Source: Clostridia bacterium (GTDB lineage: Bacteria; Bacillota; Clostridia; Oscillospirales; Acutalibacteraceae). Taken from it: 32,646 nt of DNA. Location: contig JAGBSO010000008.1 of NCBI GenBank assembly GCA_017631795.1, positions 1 to 32,646 of the forward strand, written 5' to 3'. The position numbers and the translations under genes were made by a program. Shown here one piece after another: positions 23,920-32,646 of the stretch. Every line of letters begins with the position of its first letter. The stretch's first letter is position 1. Under the pieces are notes generated by a model. That model was given only the letters and a program-made list of their open reading frames with translations. It had not been told where the DNA came from and ran no database searches.

Positions 23920-25227
23920 TTATGCCATGCCGAAAAGGGATTTTATCATATAAATAAATTTCAGGAATGCTGAAATGTATTTGTCAAGAAGACCTCTGAG
24001 ATAACTGACTATATCTGTGGCATACTCATTCTGATATTCATAAGCAACAAATCTCAGATTATTACTTTTTGCATAATTATGAGCAGTGCTGTCATAATAA
24101 CCATACATTATTGCATCTTCAACAGGGACAAGTGACGACTTAAATTTTATCATTTTGTTAAGATTTTTCGGTGCAGGATAAGCTTCTGACCCGATAACAA
24201 AACCGTCAGCATCTCTTAATATAATTTCGTTATCATAACATTCAACATATGATTTCACAAGCTCATCAACATCAACCAAAAGTTCACATCTTGTCAATGC
24301 AAAAGCTCCTTTTCCGATTTTTGCAGAACTGTTTTCAACACAGATTTTTTTCAGATTATTACAACTGTCAAACGCATATTCTCCCACTTCAGTCACACTC
24401 TTGGGTATAACAATTTCATCGAGAGATAAACAGTATGAAAAACTTCCGTTTCCTATTTTCTTTAAAGTTTCAGGTAAAACAACATTACTCAAACTATAAC
24501 AACATTCAAAAGCATAATCTCCGATTTCAGTCAATTCATTAGGAAAGTCAATTTTTTCAAGAGACAAACATCTGGAAAATGTTGATCCATCTATAATTTT
24601 GACACCATCGGGAATATTGATCTGCTCTAATTTATAGCAATTGCTGAAAGCACCTTCACCAATCTCCTGCAGACCTTCCGGCAAACAGATTTCTTTGATT
24701 GCAGTTCCTAAAAAAGCTCCACTTTTAATAGAAATAACACCTGCAGGAATTGATATCTCACTAAGGCTGTGACATCCAGCAAATGCTGAATTTGGAATAG
24801 ATTTGACACCTGAAGGGATATTTACATTTTCAAGTGACCAACAATCCCCAAATATTCCGGATGGCAAAACAGTAAGACTTTCCGGCAATACAACTGTTTT
24901 CATATTCACACATGTATAAAAAGCGTTAATTCCTATTTTCGTTATACTTTCAGGAATTACAAGACTTGTTATATTTACACAATAATCCGCAAAAGCTCCA
25001 TCCCCTATTGTTGTTACAGGATATCCTTCAATAGTGTCAGGAATTACAATATCACCACTGATGGCACTGTCACAATAAGTTATCGTTACATTACCGTCAT
25101 TTATTTCATATGTAAGATAGTCTGTAATATCACTTTCCGCATAAGCAGACACACCACAAACAGTAAACAGACAAGCGATCACAGCAATAGTCATAAATAC
25201 AAAAACAGATTTTTTCAATGATTTCAT
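23920..25227 (-). CDS. Secreted BspA-type leucine-rich-repeat protein without dockerin
   Basis: A 435-residue exported protein with a signal peptide (about 1-28). Its N-terminal domain, YLTYEINDGNVTITYCDSAI then SGDIVIPDTIEGYPVTTIGD, closely parallels that of the dockerin-LRR protein at 20353-22791, so the two are paralogues. About ten LRR_5 repeats follow, then the BspA cap (YGYYDSTAHNYAKSNNLRFV). Instead of a dockerin it ends in IVSYLRGLLDKYISAFLKFI, then YMIKSLFGMA, a Phe/Lys-rich helix similar to the end of the phosphoesterase at 4247. AGGGGGA lies 6 nt before the ATG. It probably acts in surface binding or adhesion. It is flanked by identical 41-nt terminator copies. Confidence 0.92.
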   Translation of the reverse strand: MKSLKKSVFVFMTIAVIACLFTVCGVSAYAESDITDYLTYEINDGNVTITYCDSAISGDIVIPDTIEGYPVTTIGDGAFADYCVNITSLVIPESITKIGINAFYTCVNMKTVVLPESLTVLPSGIFGDCWSLENVNIPSGVKSIPNSAFAGCHSLSEISIPAGVISIKSGAFLGTAIKEICLPEGLQEIGEGAFSNCYKLEQINIPDGVKIIDGSTFSRCLSLEKIDFPNELTEIGDYAFECCYSLSNVVLPETLKKIGNGSFSYCLSLDEIVIPKSVTEVGEYAFDSCNNLKKICVENSSAKIGKGAFALTRCELLVDVDELVKSYVECYDNEIILRDADGFVIGSEAYPAPKNLNKMIKFKSSLVPVEDAIMYGYYDSTAHNYAKSNNLRFVAYEYQNEYATDIVSYLRGLLDKYISAFLKFIYMIKSLFGMA

Positions 25228-25287
25228 CACAGATCCCCCTTGGCTTTTTTATTTAATCTTACCACTTTTCGTCATCAAAAGCAACAC

Positions 25288-25319
25288 AAAAAAAACGCAG
25301 GCACCGGAGTGTCTGCGTT
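25288..25319 (-). terminator. Terminator downstream of groEL (copy 2 of the 41-nt repeat)
   Basis: The same hairpin as at 23890-23915 (stem 25294-25304 / 25309-25319), with eight T on the minus strand. It lies about 50 bp past the groEL stop. The copy keeps the GCATAA that forms the last codon and stop of the LRR gene in copy 1, although no gene uses it here. Confidence 0.88.
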
Positions 25320-25333
25320 AATTTTATGCAATC

Positions 25334-25368
25334 AATTGTAAATTGTACATTATTAATTATACATTGAA
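25334..25368. repeat. Heptamer-periodic element after groEL (AATTGTA type)
   Basis: Five consecutive 7-nt units: AATTGTA, AATTGTA, CATTATT, AATTATA, CATTGAA. It runs up to the groEL stop codon. The 7-nt periodicity is shared with the elements at 1018-1119 and 32535-32633, but the sequence is not. Confidence 0.55.
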
Positions 25369-27012
<1,644 letters not shown>

Positions 27013-27032
27013 TCATATTACTCCTTTTCGAA

Positions 27033-27317
27033 TTATTCTACTACTGCAAGAATGTCATTCTGACGGCATACTGTGAATTCATCGCTGCCGAGCTTGACTT
27101 CTGTTCCTGCATATTTGTTAAGTATAACCTTTTCGCCTACTTTAACTTCCATAACGATTTCCTTGCCGTCAACAACTCCGCCGGGGCCTACTGCAACGAT
27201 CTCTGCAATCTGGGGCTTTTCCTGAGCTGCTGATGAAAGGATGATACCGCTCTGTGTTTTTTCTTCTGCTGCGACAAACTTAACTACAACTTTGTCACCC
27301 AAAGGTTTAAGTGTCAT
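27033..27317 (-). CDS. groES: Co-chaperonin GroES (Hsp10)
   Basis: A 94-residue lid protein of the GroEL chamber. It opens TLKPLGDKVVVKFVAAEEKT and carries the mobile loop QSGIILSSAAQEKPQ, then VGEKVILNKYAGTEVK, with normal family length. AGGAGG lies about 9 nt before the ATG. First gene of the groESL operon, with a CIRCE operator and promoter just upstream. Confidence 0.99.
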   Translation of the reverse strand: MTLKPLGDKVVVKFVAAEEKTQSGIILSSAAQEKPQIAEIVAVGPGGVVDGKEIVMEVKVGEKVILNKYAGTEVKLGSDEFTVCRQNDILAVVE

Positions 27318-27354
27318 TGTATATTCCTCCTGAAATAATTGTCATTTTTATGTT

Positions 27355-27381
27355 TTAGCACTCTCATTTCGTGAGTGCTAA
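27355..27381. promoter_or_regulatory. CIRCE operator (HrcA binding site)
   Basis: TTAGCACTC (27355-27363), nine spacer bases, GAGTGCTAA (27373-27381): a perfect 9-N9-9 CIRCE. It covers the expected transcription start just after the -10 of the groES promoter. From established knowledge, HrcA bound here represses groESL until heat or folding stress. Confidence 0.98.
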
Positions 27382-27386
27382 TGTAT

Positions 27387-27414
27387 ATTATAACCATTTT
27401 TGAAAAAATTACAA
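27387..27414 (-). promoter_or_regulatory. Promoter of groESL
   Basis: On the minus strand TTGTAA (plus 27409-27414), 16-bp spacer, TATAAT (plus 27387-27392), immediately before CIRCE. Confidence 0.75.
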
Positions 27415-27484
27415 GTACTTTTATAAATTTTCTGAAATTTTTTCCATATTTTATATTACATTTTACACCCGACTATTAATTTAT

Positions 27485-27513
27485 TTGACAAATGTCGATA
27501 TCTGTTGTATAAT
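27485..27513 (+). promoter_or_regulatory. Promoter of the TetR-type gene
   Basis: TTGACA (27485-27490), 17-bp spacer, TATAAT (27508-27513), both perfect. The -35 overlaps the short palindrome GACAAATGTC (27487-27496), and GATATC follows in the spacer; either could be part of an autoregulatory operator, but this is weak. Confidence 0.8.
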
Positions 27514-27541
27514 TCAGTTATAAAAATTAAGGACTGATAAC

Positions 27542-28114
27542 ATGAGCGAAAAGAAAGAAGATTTAAGAATCAGAAGAACCCATAAGCTCCTCCGTGATGC
27601 AATGTTTGAGCTTCTTGAAAAACAGAGTTTTGATGAAATCTCCGTTGTCAACATCTGCGACACTGCAATGGTGCACAGAGCAACTTTTTATAAGCATTTC
27701 CAAGATAAATATGAGTTCATGGAATATGTTGCAAAGGAAAAACTCCGTGAATTTTACAAGCAGAGCAAAATCTATGCTGATTTTTCCGACAAAGAAAATC
27801 TTTACCGCGCCATGATATCAAACATCATGGAGTTTATCGAGGAAAACAAACAGATGCTCAGAATTGCGTCAAACTCTTCAAACAGCAATTTCTTTGATTC
27901 ACTCAATAAAACCATATATGAAGAATTACTGGATTTCCTCACATCATCACAGGCAAACGGAGAAACATATAAAGCTCCCGTTGAAGTTTTTGCAATGTTT
28001 CTTACAGGCGGTCTGACATCGCTTATCCGTTGGTGGCTTGCAACCGACACAGGCTACACAAAAGAAGACATGGCAAAACATATCGAATGTATGCTTCTTT
28101 CAAGCGAAAAATAA
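27542..28114 (+). CDS. TetR/AcrR-family transcriptional regulator
   Basis: A 190-residue one-component repressor type. The N-terminal helix-turn-helix is RIRRTHKLLRDAMFELLEKQ, then FDEISVVNICDTAMVHRATFYKHFQDK (about 8-57 overall), with the family hallmark ATFYKHFxDK. The C-terminal ligand-binding domain resembles the DhaS-like TetR_C_7 group, with the typical FLTGGLTSLIRWWLATDTGYTKEDM near 150-175. The ligand is unknown. The gene has a strong promoter but no adjacent same-strand target. Its stop is 1 bp from the convergent ylbJ stop, so the transcripts may interfere. Confidence 0.93.
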   Translation: MSEKKEDLRIRRTHKLLRDAMFELLEKQSFDEISVVNICDTAMVHRATFYKHFQDKYEFMEYVAKEKLREFYKQSKIYADFSDKENLYRAMISNIMEFIEENKQMLRIASNSSNSNFFDSLNKTIYEELLDFLTSSQANGETYKAPVEVFAMFLTGGLTSLIRWWLATDTGYTKEDMAKHIECMLLSSEK

Positions 28115-28115
28115 T

Positions 28116-29186
28116 TCAGCCGGTGATATCATAAATCCTCAGGCTCTTATTCTGACCTGCCGAAATATCAAAAATCAGCACAGCACACATAATAAGAAGT
28201 ATTGCGGATGAAACAGCGGTATAACTCCAGGGTTGTGCTTCAATTTCTGCAAAAACATTCACAGACACAGGCACAAACAACAGAATAATTTTTGCTGTAA
28301 AAAATGACAAAACAGCATTCACAATGCGGTATGCAAGGTATTCACAGACCTTGACTCCGCATTTTTTTATTGCCGGAATAAGCTGACACATAACACATAT
28401 TCCGCCGAATGATACAGCAGCGCTCACAAGCGGAATTCCGCCAAACTCTGCCGCACTTGCAACACCTGTTGTGATTTCCGAAAACGCTGAATACAAAAGC
28501 TGTGCAGTTTCATTTTTTATAAATGAGCTGATAACTGCTGATATCGCAGAAAATGCCAACACCCATGCACACACAGAAACAATACTGCCTGACGACGAAG
28601 AAACAGCCTGGGCAAGAGACTGTGACAGACTGCATTTTTCAGATGTAATTTTATATTCTCTGTCTGTTTTTCTTTTAAATAAAGCAAACAGCAATCCCGT
28701 AATAACAGATGCAAGACAGACGGAAGCAAGAATTATCACACCTGCCGTTTCCGAGCCGAGAATCATTTCACCGACGGCAGTAACAACAAAAGCAGGTCCC
28801 GCATTCACACAGAAAGACAGCAGATGTAAAGCATCATTCCGTGTTATTTTCCCTGACTCATAAAGCTGAGAAACCATCGACGCACCAACGGGATAACCGC
28901 CTGTAAAACCGAAAAACAGACAGGGAAAACACTCTGCCGGAAGAGAGAATATTTTTTTCATAAACGGAGCAGAAACACGGGTTATACTGCCGAAAACTAC
29001 CGATTTCACCGCAAATGACGAGAGCATCATAAACGGAAAAAGTGACGGAATCAGAACATTTCCGCAGACAGAAAGTCCCGATATTATTGCTTCCGATATC
29101 CGTGTCCGCATAGTCAGAAGCAGTATCCCGATAACCACAATAATAATCAACATAAACAGATTTTTATAGTCAAGTTTTCTTTTCAT
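28116..29186 (-). CDS. ylbJ: Sporulation integral membrane protein YlbJ
   Basis: A 356-residue membrane protein with about 8-9 helices and the nucleoside-recognition/gate-type fold. The family signature lies in IPSLFPFMMLSSF followed by FFGFTGGYPVGASMVSQLYESGKITRNDALHLLSFCVNAGPAFV-type sequence (about 45-135), matching YlbJ closely. In Bacillus subtilis ylbJ is under sigma-E and is needed for heat-resistant spores. GGGGGAT lies 7 nt before the ATG. The 199-bp inverted-repeat element begins 15 bp upstream of the start codon, so the promoter must lie inside or beyond it. Confidence 0.9.
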   Translation of the reverse strand: MKRKLDYKNLFMLIIIVVIGILLLTMRTRISEAIISGLSVCGNVLIPSLFPFMMLSSFAVKSVVFGSITRVSAPFMKKIFSLPAECFPCLFFGFTGGYPVGASMVSQLYESGKITRNDALHLLSFCVNAGPAFVVTAVGEMILGSETAGVIILASVCLASVITGLLFALFKRKTDREYKITSEKCSLSQSLAQAVSSSSGSIVSVCAWVLAFSAISAVISSFIKNETAQLLYSAFSEITTGVASAAEFGGIPLVSAAVSFGGICVMCQLIPAIKKCGVKVCEYLAYRIVNAVLSFFTAKIILLFVPVSVNVFAEIEAQPWSYTAVSSAILLIMCAVLIFDISAGQNKSLRIYDITG

Positions 29187-29200
29187 TATCTATCCCCCGA

Positions 29201-29399
29201 TAAACAATAATTTGGCGGAATGTTTGAAGAAATTAAAATCGAGCCTGTAGGGGCGTTGATCCAACGCCCGATTGTGAGCAAAGCGAACAATAACGGCTCT
29301 GCCGTTTAATTTTCCTTCGGAAAATGCACTATCGTGCCGGGCGTTGAGGACAACGCCCCTACAAGATACCATTTAATTTGTTTGATAAATTATTGTTTA
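29201..29399. mobile_element. MITE-like intergenic element with 13-bp terminal inverted repeats
   Basis: The ends are perfect inverted repeats: TAAACAATAATTT (29201-29213) and AAATTATTGTTTA (29387-29399). Inside lies a second inverted pair, 29247-29270 (GTAGGGGCGTTG...CAACGCCCG) and 29338-29362 (CGGGCGTTG...CAACGCCCCTAC), each arm itself palindromic around GGGCGTTG/CAACGCCC. No coding capacity and no clear target-site duplication. The right end reads TAAACAATAATTTATC on the minus strand, identical for 16 nt to the sequence at 32508-32523. Confidence 0.7.
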
Positions 29400-29421
29400 C
29401 TAAATAATATGTTCCCTTTGT

Positions 29422-29449
29422 GCTATTTATGGCAGACGGGTCATATATT
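29422..29449 (+). promoter_or_regulatory. Possible sigma-E-type promoter of yqfCD
   Basis: GCTATTT (29422-29428), 13-bp spacer, CATATATT (29442-29449). This resembles the sigma-E pattern (ATATT / CATA-A-T) and would suit sporulation genes, but the -35 match is partial. Confidence 0.3.
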
Positions 29450-29465
29450 TTACGGAGGTGTAAGA

Positions 29466-29744
29466 ATGAGAAGAAACAAAGAAGAATTTGTAAAAAGATT
29501 CACGGAAGAATTACAGATTCCGCAATCTGCAATAACAGATACATTCAGGATTGAATTTCACAGCAACACAGAAGTAATCATCGAAGGTTGCAAAGGCATT
29601 GTTGAATACGAAGAATCGGGAATTTCGCTGAATCTGGGCAAAATGGTTGTCCGTTTCAGCGGTGCTGACCTTGAAATAAATTCATTTTCCGAAGAACAGG
29701 CTGTCCTTAAAGGCACTGTTGCATCAATGGATTTTTCATCATAG
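29466..29744 (+). CDS. yqfC: Sporulation protein YqfC (YabP/YqfC family)
   Basis: A 92-residue protein of the YabP/YqfC family: a short N-terminal helix (EEFVKRFTEELQIPQSAI), then beta-strands FRIEFHSNTEVIIEGCKGIV and MVVRFSGADLEINSF. In endospore formers it is made in the mother cell under sigma-E; its exact role is undefined. The start at 29466 has GGAGGTG 8 nt upstream; the frame stays open further left, into the repeat element, but that part is not coding. yqfD follows after 10 bp. Confidence 0.93.
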   Translation: MRRNKEEFVKRFTEELQIPQSAITDTFRIEFHSNTEVIIEGCKGIVEYEESGISLNLGKMVVRFSGADLEINSFSEEQAVLKGTVASMDFSS

Positions 29745-29754
29745 GAGAAACATC

Positions 29755-30924
29755 ATGTTTTTGATAAGATTTATCAGATTTTTGCGCGGATATGTTGTTT
29801 TCACCTGCACGGGCGGATTTCCTGAGCGGTTTATAAATTTATGTTCACTCAATGGCATAAATCTCTGGGATGCAAAATCTACGGGCGGTGTTCTGAGTGC
29901 AAAAACCACCGTCAGTTGCTATAAAAACATACGCAGATGCGTAAGAAAATCAGGAATGAAAATCAGAATCTGCAAAAAGTGCGGACTCCCCTTTCTGATT
30001 CAGCCGTATATAAAAAGAAAAGGTCTTGCCGCAGGACTGGTGATTTCTGCAGTAATGCTCGTGTATCTGTGCTCATGCGTATGGACATTTGATGTTTCGG
30101 GCAACGAAAAATTCACAGACGAACAGATTCTGAAAATAGCTCAGATGCACGACATCAACATAGGCTCTTTTTCAAGAAATACAGACCCGAAAAAAATACA
30201 GACCGCCGTAAAATCTGAAATCGACGGCATCAGTTGGTTTTCGGTAAACATAAACGGGTCACACGTTTCACTTGAAGTGTCCGAATCATCAGGCTCTGAT
30301 GAAATAATAGATTATGACACACCGTGCAATATCATTTCTGATACAGACGGTGAGCTTCTGCACCTTGAAGCCCACACAGGCACACCTGCGCTAAAAGCAG
30401 GAAGTGCAGTTACAAAAGGCGACCTGCTGATAAGCGGTGTAATGGAAAAAACTGACGGCACACCTTATTTTGTACATGCAAGAGGCACTGCGGTTATCAG
30501 AACAAACCAAAAAGTTTCCGCTGAAATCCCCTTGAACACAAAAACACAGCAGATCAGCGACATAAGAAGTCGTTATTCCCTTTATATTTTCGGTCTTGAA
30601 ATTCCGCTTTCCGCAAAGAGAACTGCCGATTTTGTTATCAGAAGAAGTTCAATGCTTGATTTCCGTCAGAAAGCTCTGCCTGTCGGACTTATCACGGAAA
30701 ATTATTTTTACAAAACTGATGCAAATGCTGCTTTGTCTGCAGATCAGGCAATACTTCTTGCCTGTTATTCTGCATTTTCTCAGGAACAAAAAATCATGCT
30801 CTGTTCCGAAACAGAAACCAAAACTGTAACTGTTGACAGCACAGAAAAATCAGCAAAAATCGACATAGATTATATAAACCACAAAACAACAGGAATTGAG
30901 CATTATTTCGAAATCACAGATTGA
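29755..30924 (+). CDS. yqfD: Sporulation protein YqfD
   Basis: A 389-residue sporulation protein. The N-terminal domain (1-80) carries the typical GYVVFTCTGGFPERFINLCS and a CKKCGLPF motif. A membrane helix follows near 84-105 (GLAAGLVISAVMLVYLCSCV), then the outside domain starting WTFDVSGNEKFTDEQIL, a POTRA-like fold, with a later beta-barrel-like hammerhead region (GTPALKAGSAVTKGDLLISG). This fits a mother-cell membrane protein of the sigma-E regulon. The start at 29755 has AGGAG 7 nt upstream. Confidence 0.93.
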   Translation: MFLIRFIRFLRGYVVFTCTGGFPERFINLCSLNGINLWDAKSTGGVLSAKTTVSCYKNIRRCVRKSGMKIRICKKCGLPFLIQPYIKRKGLAAGLVISAVMLVYLCSCVWTFDVSGNEKFTDEQILKIAQMHDINIGSFSRNTDPKKIQTAVKSEIDGISWFSVNINGSHVSLEVSESSGSDEIIDYDTPCNIISDTDGELLHLEAHTGTPALKAGSAVTKGDLLISGVMEKTDGTPYFVHARGTAVIRTNQKVSAEIPLNTKTQQISDIRSRYSLYIFGLEIPLSAKRTADFVIRRSSMLDFRQKALPVGLITENYFYKTDANAALSADQAILLACYSAFSQEQKIMLCSETETKTVTVDSTEKSAKIDIDYINHKTTGIEHYFEITD

Positions 30925-30988
30925 TATTTCTGTTCACAATGCACAACATTTTTTTTAAATTCTATAACATATTGATAAAATTCTGATA

Positions 30989-31017
30989 TTGTGATAAAAC
31001 CGACACAAATGTATAAT
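30989..31017 (+). promoter_or_regulatory. Possible promoter of phoH-ybeY
   Basis: TTGTGA (30989-30994), 17-bp spacer, TATAAT (31012-31017), 33 bp before phoH. It would let phoH-ybeY be expressed in vegetative cells apart from yqfCD. Confidence 0.5.
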
Positions 31018-31050
31018 AATATATTATAGTTTATAAAAAGAGGATAATAA

Positions 31051-32016
31051 ATGTACGAACAAATCGTAAGCATAGACAGAATGGAAAATGCCGTCAGCCT
31101 TTTCGGCAGTTTTGATGAGAATATCAGACAGCTTGAAAAGGAATTCGGTGTAAACATTCTCAACAGAGGCTCTGATCTGAAAGTATCGGGAGATATAGAA
31201 GCTGTTTCCGCTGCCGTGCGTGCCATCGGCGGTCTTCTGACTCTTATCAACAAAGGTGAACCGCTCAATTCACAGAATGTGAATTATGTGATATCACTTG
31301 TGAAAGACGGAAATGAGGACAAGCTCGGTGAGATTTCAGGCGACTGCATCTGCATCACAACAAAAGGCAGACCGGTAAAGCCAAAAACTCTCGGTCAGAA
31401 GAAATATATCGACGCTATCAAGCAGAATACAATCGTTTTCGGTGTAGGTCCTGCAGGTACAGGTAAAACTTACCTTGCAGTTGCGATGGCTGTCAACGCT
31501 TTCAGAGCAAAGGAAATCACAAGAATCATCCTCACCCGTCCTGCAGTTGAAGCAGGTGAAAAACTCGGTTTCCTGCCCGGTGACCTTCAGCAGAAGGTTG
31601 ACCCTTATCTCCGTCCTCTTTACGACGCACTTTTTGATATGCTCGGAGCTGAAAGTTTTCAGAAATATCAGGAAAAGGGCAACATCGAAGTAGCACCCCT
31701 TGCATATATGCGAGGCAGAACACTTGACGACAGCTTCATCATTCTTGACGAAGCACAGAACACAACGCCTGAACAGATGAAAATGTTCCTGACACGTCTC
31801 GGTGTCAATTCAAAAATCGTTGTAACAGGCGACATCACTCAGATTGACCTTCCCGACGGCAAAAAATCAGGTCTTGTGGAAGCGACAAAAATCCTTAAAA
31901 ATGTGGACGATATACAGACTGTGCGTTTCAGCGAAAAAGACGTTGTAAGACACAGACTTGTTATGGATATAATCAAAGCTTATGAAAAAAATGAGGAGGC
32001 ACGTAAAAGAAAATGA
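31051..32016 (+). CDS. phoH: PhoH-family ATPase
   Basis: A 321-residue cytoplasmic P-loop protein. Walker A is GPAGTGKT (133-140) and Walker B lies in [12 protein letters not shown] (about 225-236), followed by [13 protein letters not shown] and [12 protein letters not shown]. Residues 1-65 form a KH-like RNA-binding domain. PhoH/PhoL proteins are RNA-linked NTPases; fixed association with ybeY points to RNA or ribosome metabolism. GAGGA lies 6 nt before the start. The stop overlaps ybeY as ATGA. Confidence 0.95.
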   Translation: MYEQIVSIDRMENAVSLFGSFDENIRQLEKEFGVNILNRGSDLKVSGDIEAVSAAVRAIGGLLTLINKGEPLNSQNVNYVISLVKDGNEDKLGEISGDCICITTKGRPVKPKTLGQKKYIDAIKQNTIVFGVGPAGTGKTYLAVAMAVNAFRAKEITRIILTRPAVEAGEKLGFLPGDLQQKVDPYLRPLYDALFDMLGAESFQKYQEKGNIEVAPLAYMRGRTLDDSFIILDEAQNTTPEQMKMFLTRLGVNSKIVVTGDITQIDLPDGKKSGLVEATKILKNVDDIQTVRFSEKDVVRHRLVMDIIKAYEKNEEARKRK

Positions 32017-32510
32017 AAGACAAAATCAAAGTTATCATTGACGACAGACAGAAAAAAGTCAGAATTCCCACAGGTACAAGAATGCTCGTGCGTCGTTGCT
32101 GTAATGCAGTTCTCCGCAGCGAAAAATTCGAAGGCTCAGCAGAAATCAGCGTAAGCCTTGTTGATAACGAAGAAATACATAGCATAAACAAACAGCACAG
32201 AAACATTGACAAAGCAACAGATGTGCTTTCATTCCCTCTCGGTGAAAACGGCGAATACGATATCAACAACGACACAGGCGCAAAAATGCTCGGCGATATC
32301 ATCATTTCCGTTGAAACAGCACTTGAACAGTCAAAGGAATACGGTCATTCATTCCAGAGAGAAATGGCTTTCCTGACAGTACACTCAATGCTTCATCTTC
32401 TCGGTTATGACCATGTAAACGGCGGTCTTGAAGCTGTAAGAATGAGAGAAAAGGAAGAATATGTACTCACACAGATCGGTCTTCCCAGAAGCAACAGTTA
32501 TACTGAATAA
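32013..32510 (+). CDS. ybeY: Endoribonuclease YbeY (16S rRNA maturation)
   Basis: A 165-residue single-strand endoribonuclease that takes part in 16S rRNA 3'-end processing and ribosome quality control. The metal site H-x3-H-x5-H is complete: H124, H128 and H134 in [22 protein letters not shown] near 67-77 is also diagnostic. The start overlaps the phoH stop by 4 nt. The TAA stop is the first three bases of the 16-nt repeat end TAAACAATAATTTATC. Confidence 0.96.
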   Translation: MKDKIKVIIDDRQKKVRIPTGTRMLVRRCCNAVLRSEKFEGSAEISVSLVDNEEIHSINKQHRNIDKATDVLSFPLGENGEYDINNDTGAKMLGDIIISVETALEQSKEYGHSFQREMAFLTVHSMLHLLGYDHVNGGLEAVRMREKEEYVLTQIGLPRSNSYTE

Positions 32511-32646
32511 ACAATAATTTATCGCTTCGCTCAAATGGAAAGTTGAGAATGGAAAATGGAAAGTTTCGGAAGTGCTTCGCACTTGATTCCGCTTCGCTCT
32601 ATTCATTTTCAACTTTCAATTTTCAATTTTCCACTACAATAATTTA
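32508..32646. repeat. Intergenic palindrome of heptamer units after ybeY (runs to window edge)
   Basis: The left arm carries ATGGAAA at 32535, 32549 and 32556 with GTTGAGA at 32542, all in 7-nt register. The right arm carries TTTTCAA, CTTTCAA, TTTTCAA, TTTTCCA at 32606-32633. The arms are roughly complementary. Between them lies the hairpin AAGTGC-TTCG-CACTT. The 11-mer ACAATAATTTA occurs as a direct repeat on both sides (32511-32521 and 32636-32646). Confidence 0.7.

Noticed and set aside
4231..25329. TTATGC following several terminators (4231, 18103, 23920, 25324)
   Set aside because: In some cases it is simply an Ala codon plus stop read on the minus strand, and two of the four belong to the same 41-nt duplication; too few independent cases.
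29334..29465. Upstream extension of yqfC into the inverted-repeat element
   Set aside because: The family start has a perfect ribosome-binding site at 29466; the extension is translated repeat sequence.

Overview
The window looks like chromosome of an AT-rich, spore-forming, plant-glycan-using Clostridia member, most likely Oscillospiraceae (Ruminococcus-like). This is inferred from gene content: a gerK-type germination operon, ylbJ, yqfC and yqfD (sporulation); a dockerin-bearing leucine-rich-repeat protein (cellulosome-type biology); GH35 and GH16 glycosidases; a CIRCE-controlled groESL; and the Gram-positive order rpmH-rnpA-yidD-yidC-khpB. No phage, transposase, CRISPR array or resistance gene is visible.

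Layout. 1-1.2 kb: 3' part of a Crp/Fnr regulator gene, a 0.5 kb non-coding stretch rich in repeats, and tRNA-Arg(CCT) on the minus strand. 1.3-4.2 kb: the rpmH-rnpA-yidD-yidC-khpB operon (ribosomal protein L34, RNase P protein, membrane insertion, RNA-binding KhpB) with a consensus promoter and a clear terminator. 4.2-8.6 kb, minus strand: a secreted calcineurin-like phosphoesterase, then a YfcC-type transporter and a RluA-family pseudouridine synthase in one transcript. 8.6-11.3 kb: cytoplasmic GH35 beta-galactosidase followed 5 bp later by a TRIC-type channel. 11.3-15.8 kb: a DUF421 membrane protein divergent from an overlapping gerKA-gerKB-gerKC operon. 16-18 kb: an alpha/beta hydrolase and a zinc-ribbon membrane protein with nine hexapeptide repeats.

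18.1-25.3 kb is a surface/secretome block: a secreted beta-helix protein, a 55-residue EF-hand microprotein, a secreted LRR protein with C-terminal dockerin, a GH16 glycosidase with an unusual N-terminus, and a second LRR protein without dockerin. 25.3-27.4 kb: groES-groEL under CIRCE. 27.5-32.5 kb: a TetR-type regulator, then sporulation genes ylbJ (minus) and yqfC-yqfD, followed by phoH-ybeY.

The least ordinary signals are non-coding. Three intergenic elements (1018-1119, 25334-25368, 32535-32633) are built from 7-nt periodic units, each with a different heptamer. A 199-bp element with perfect 13-bp terminal inverted repeats sits against the ylbJ ribosome-binding site and shares its 16-nt end with the element after ybeY. 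An exact 41-nt terminator duplication flanks the second LRR gene. A cluster of ATTAGCA sites, partly in 11-bp steps, follows the crp-like gene. On the protein side, two secreted proteins share a Phe/Lys-rich C-terminal helix that may act as a membrane anchor. I do not see one obviously novel multi-gene system; the best leads are these repeats, the EF-hand microprotein/dockerin pair and the tail motif.
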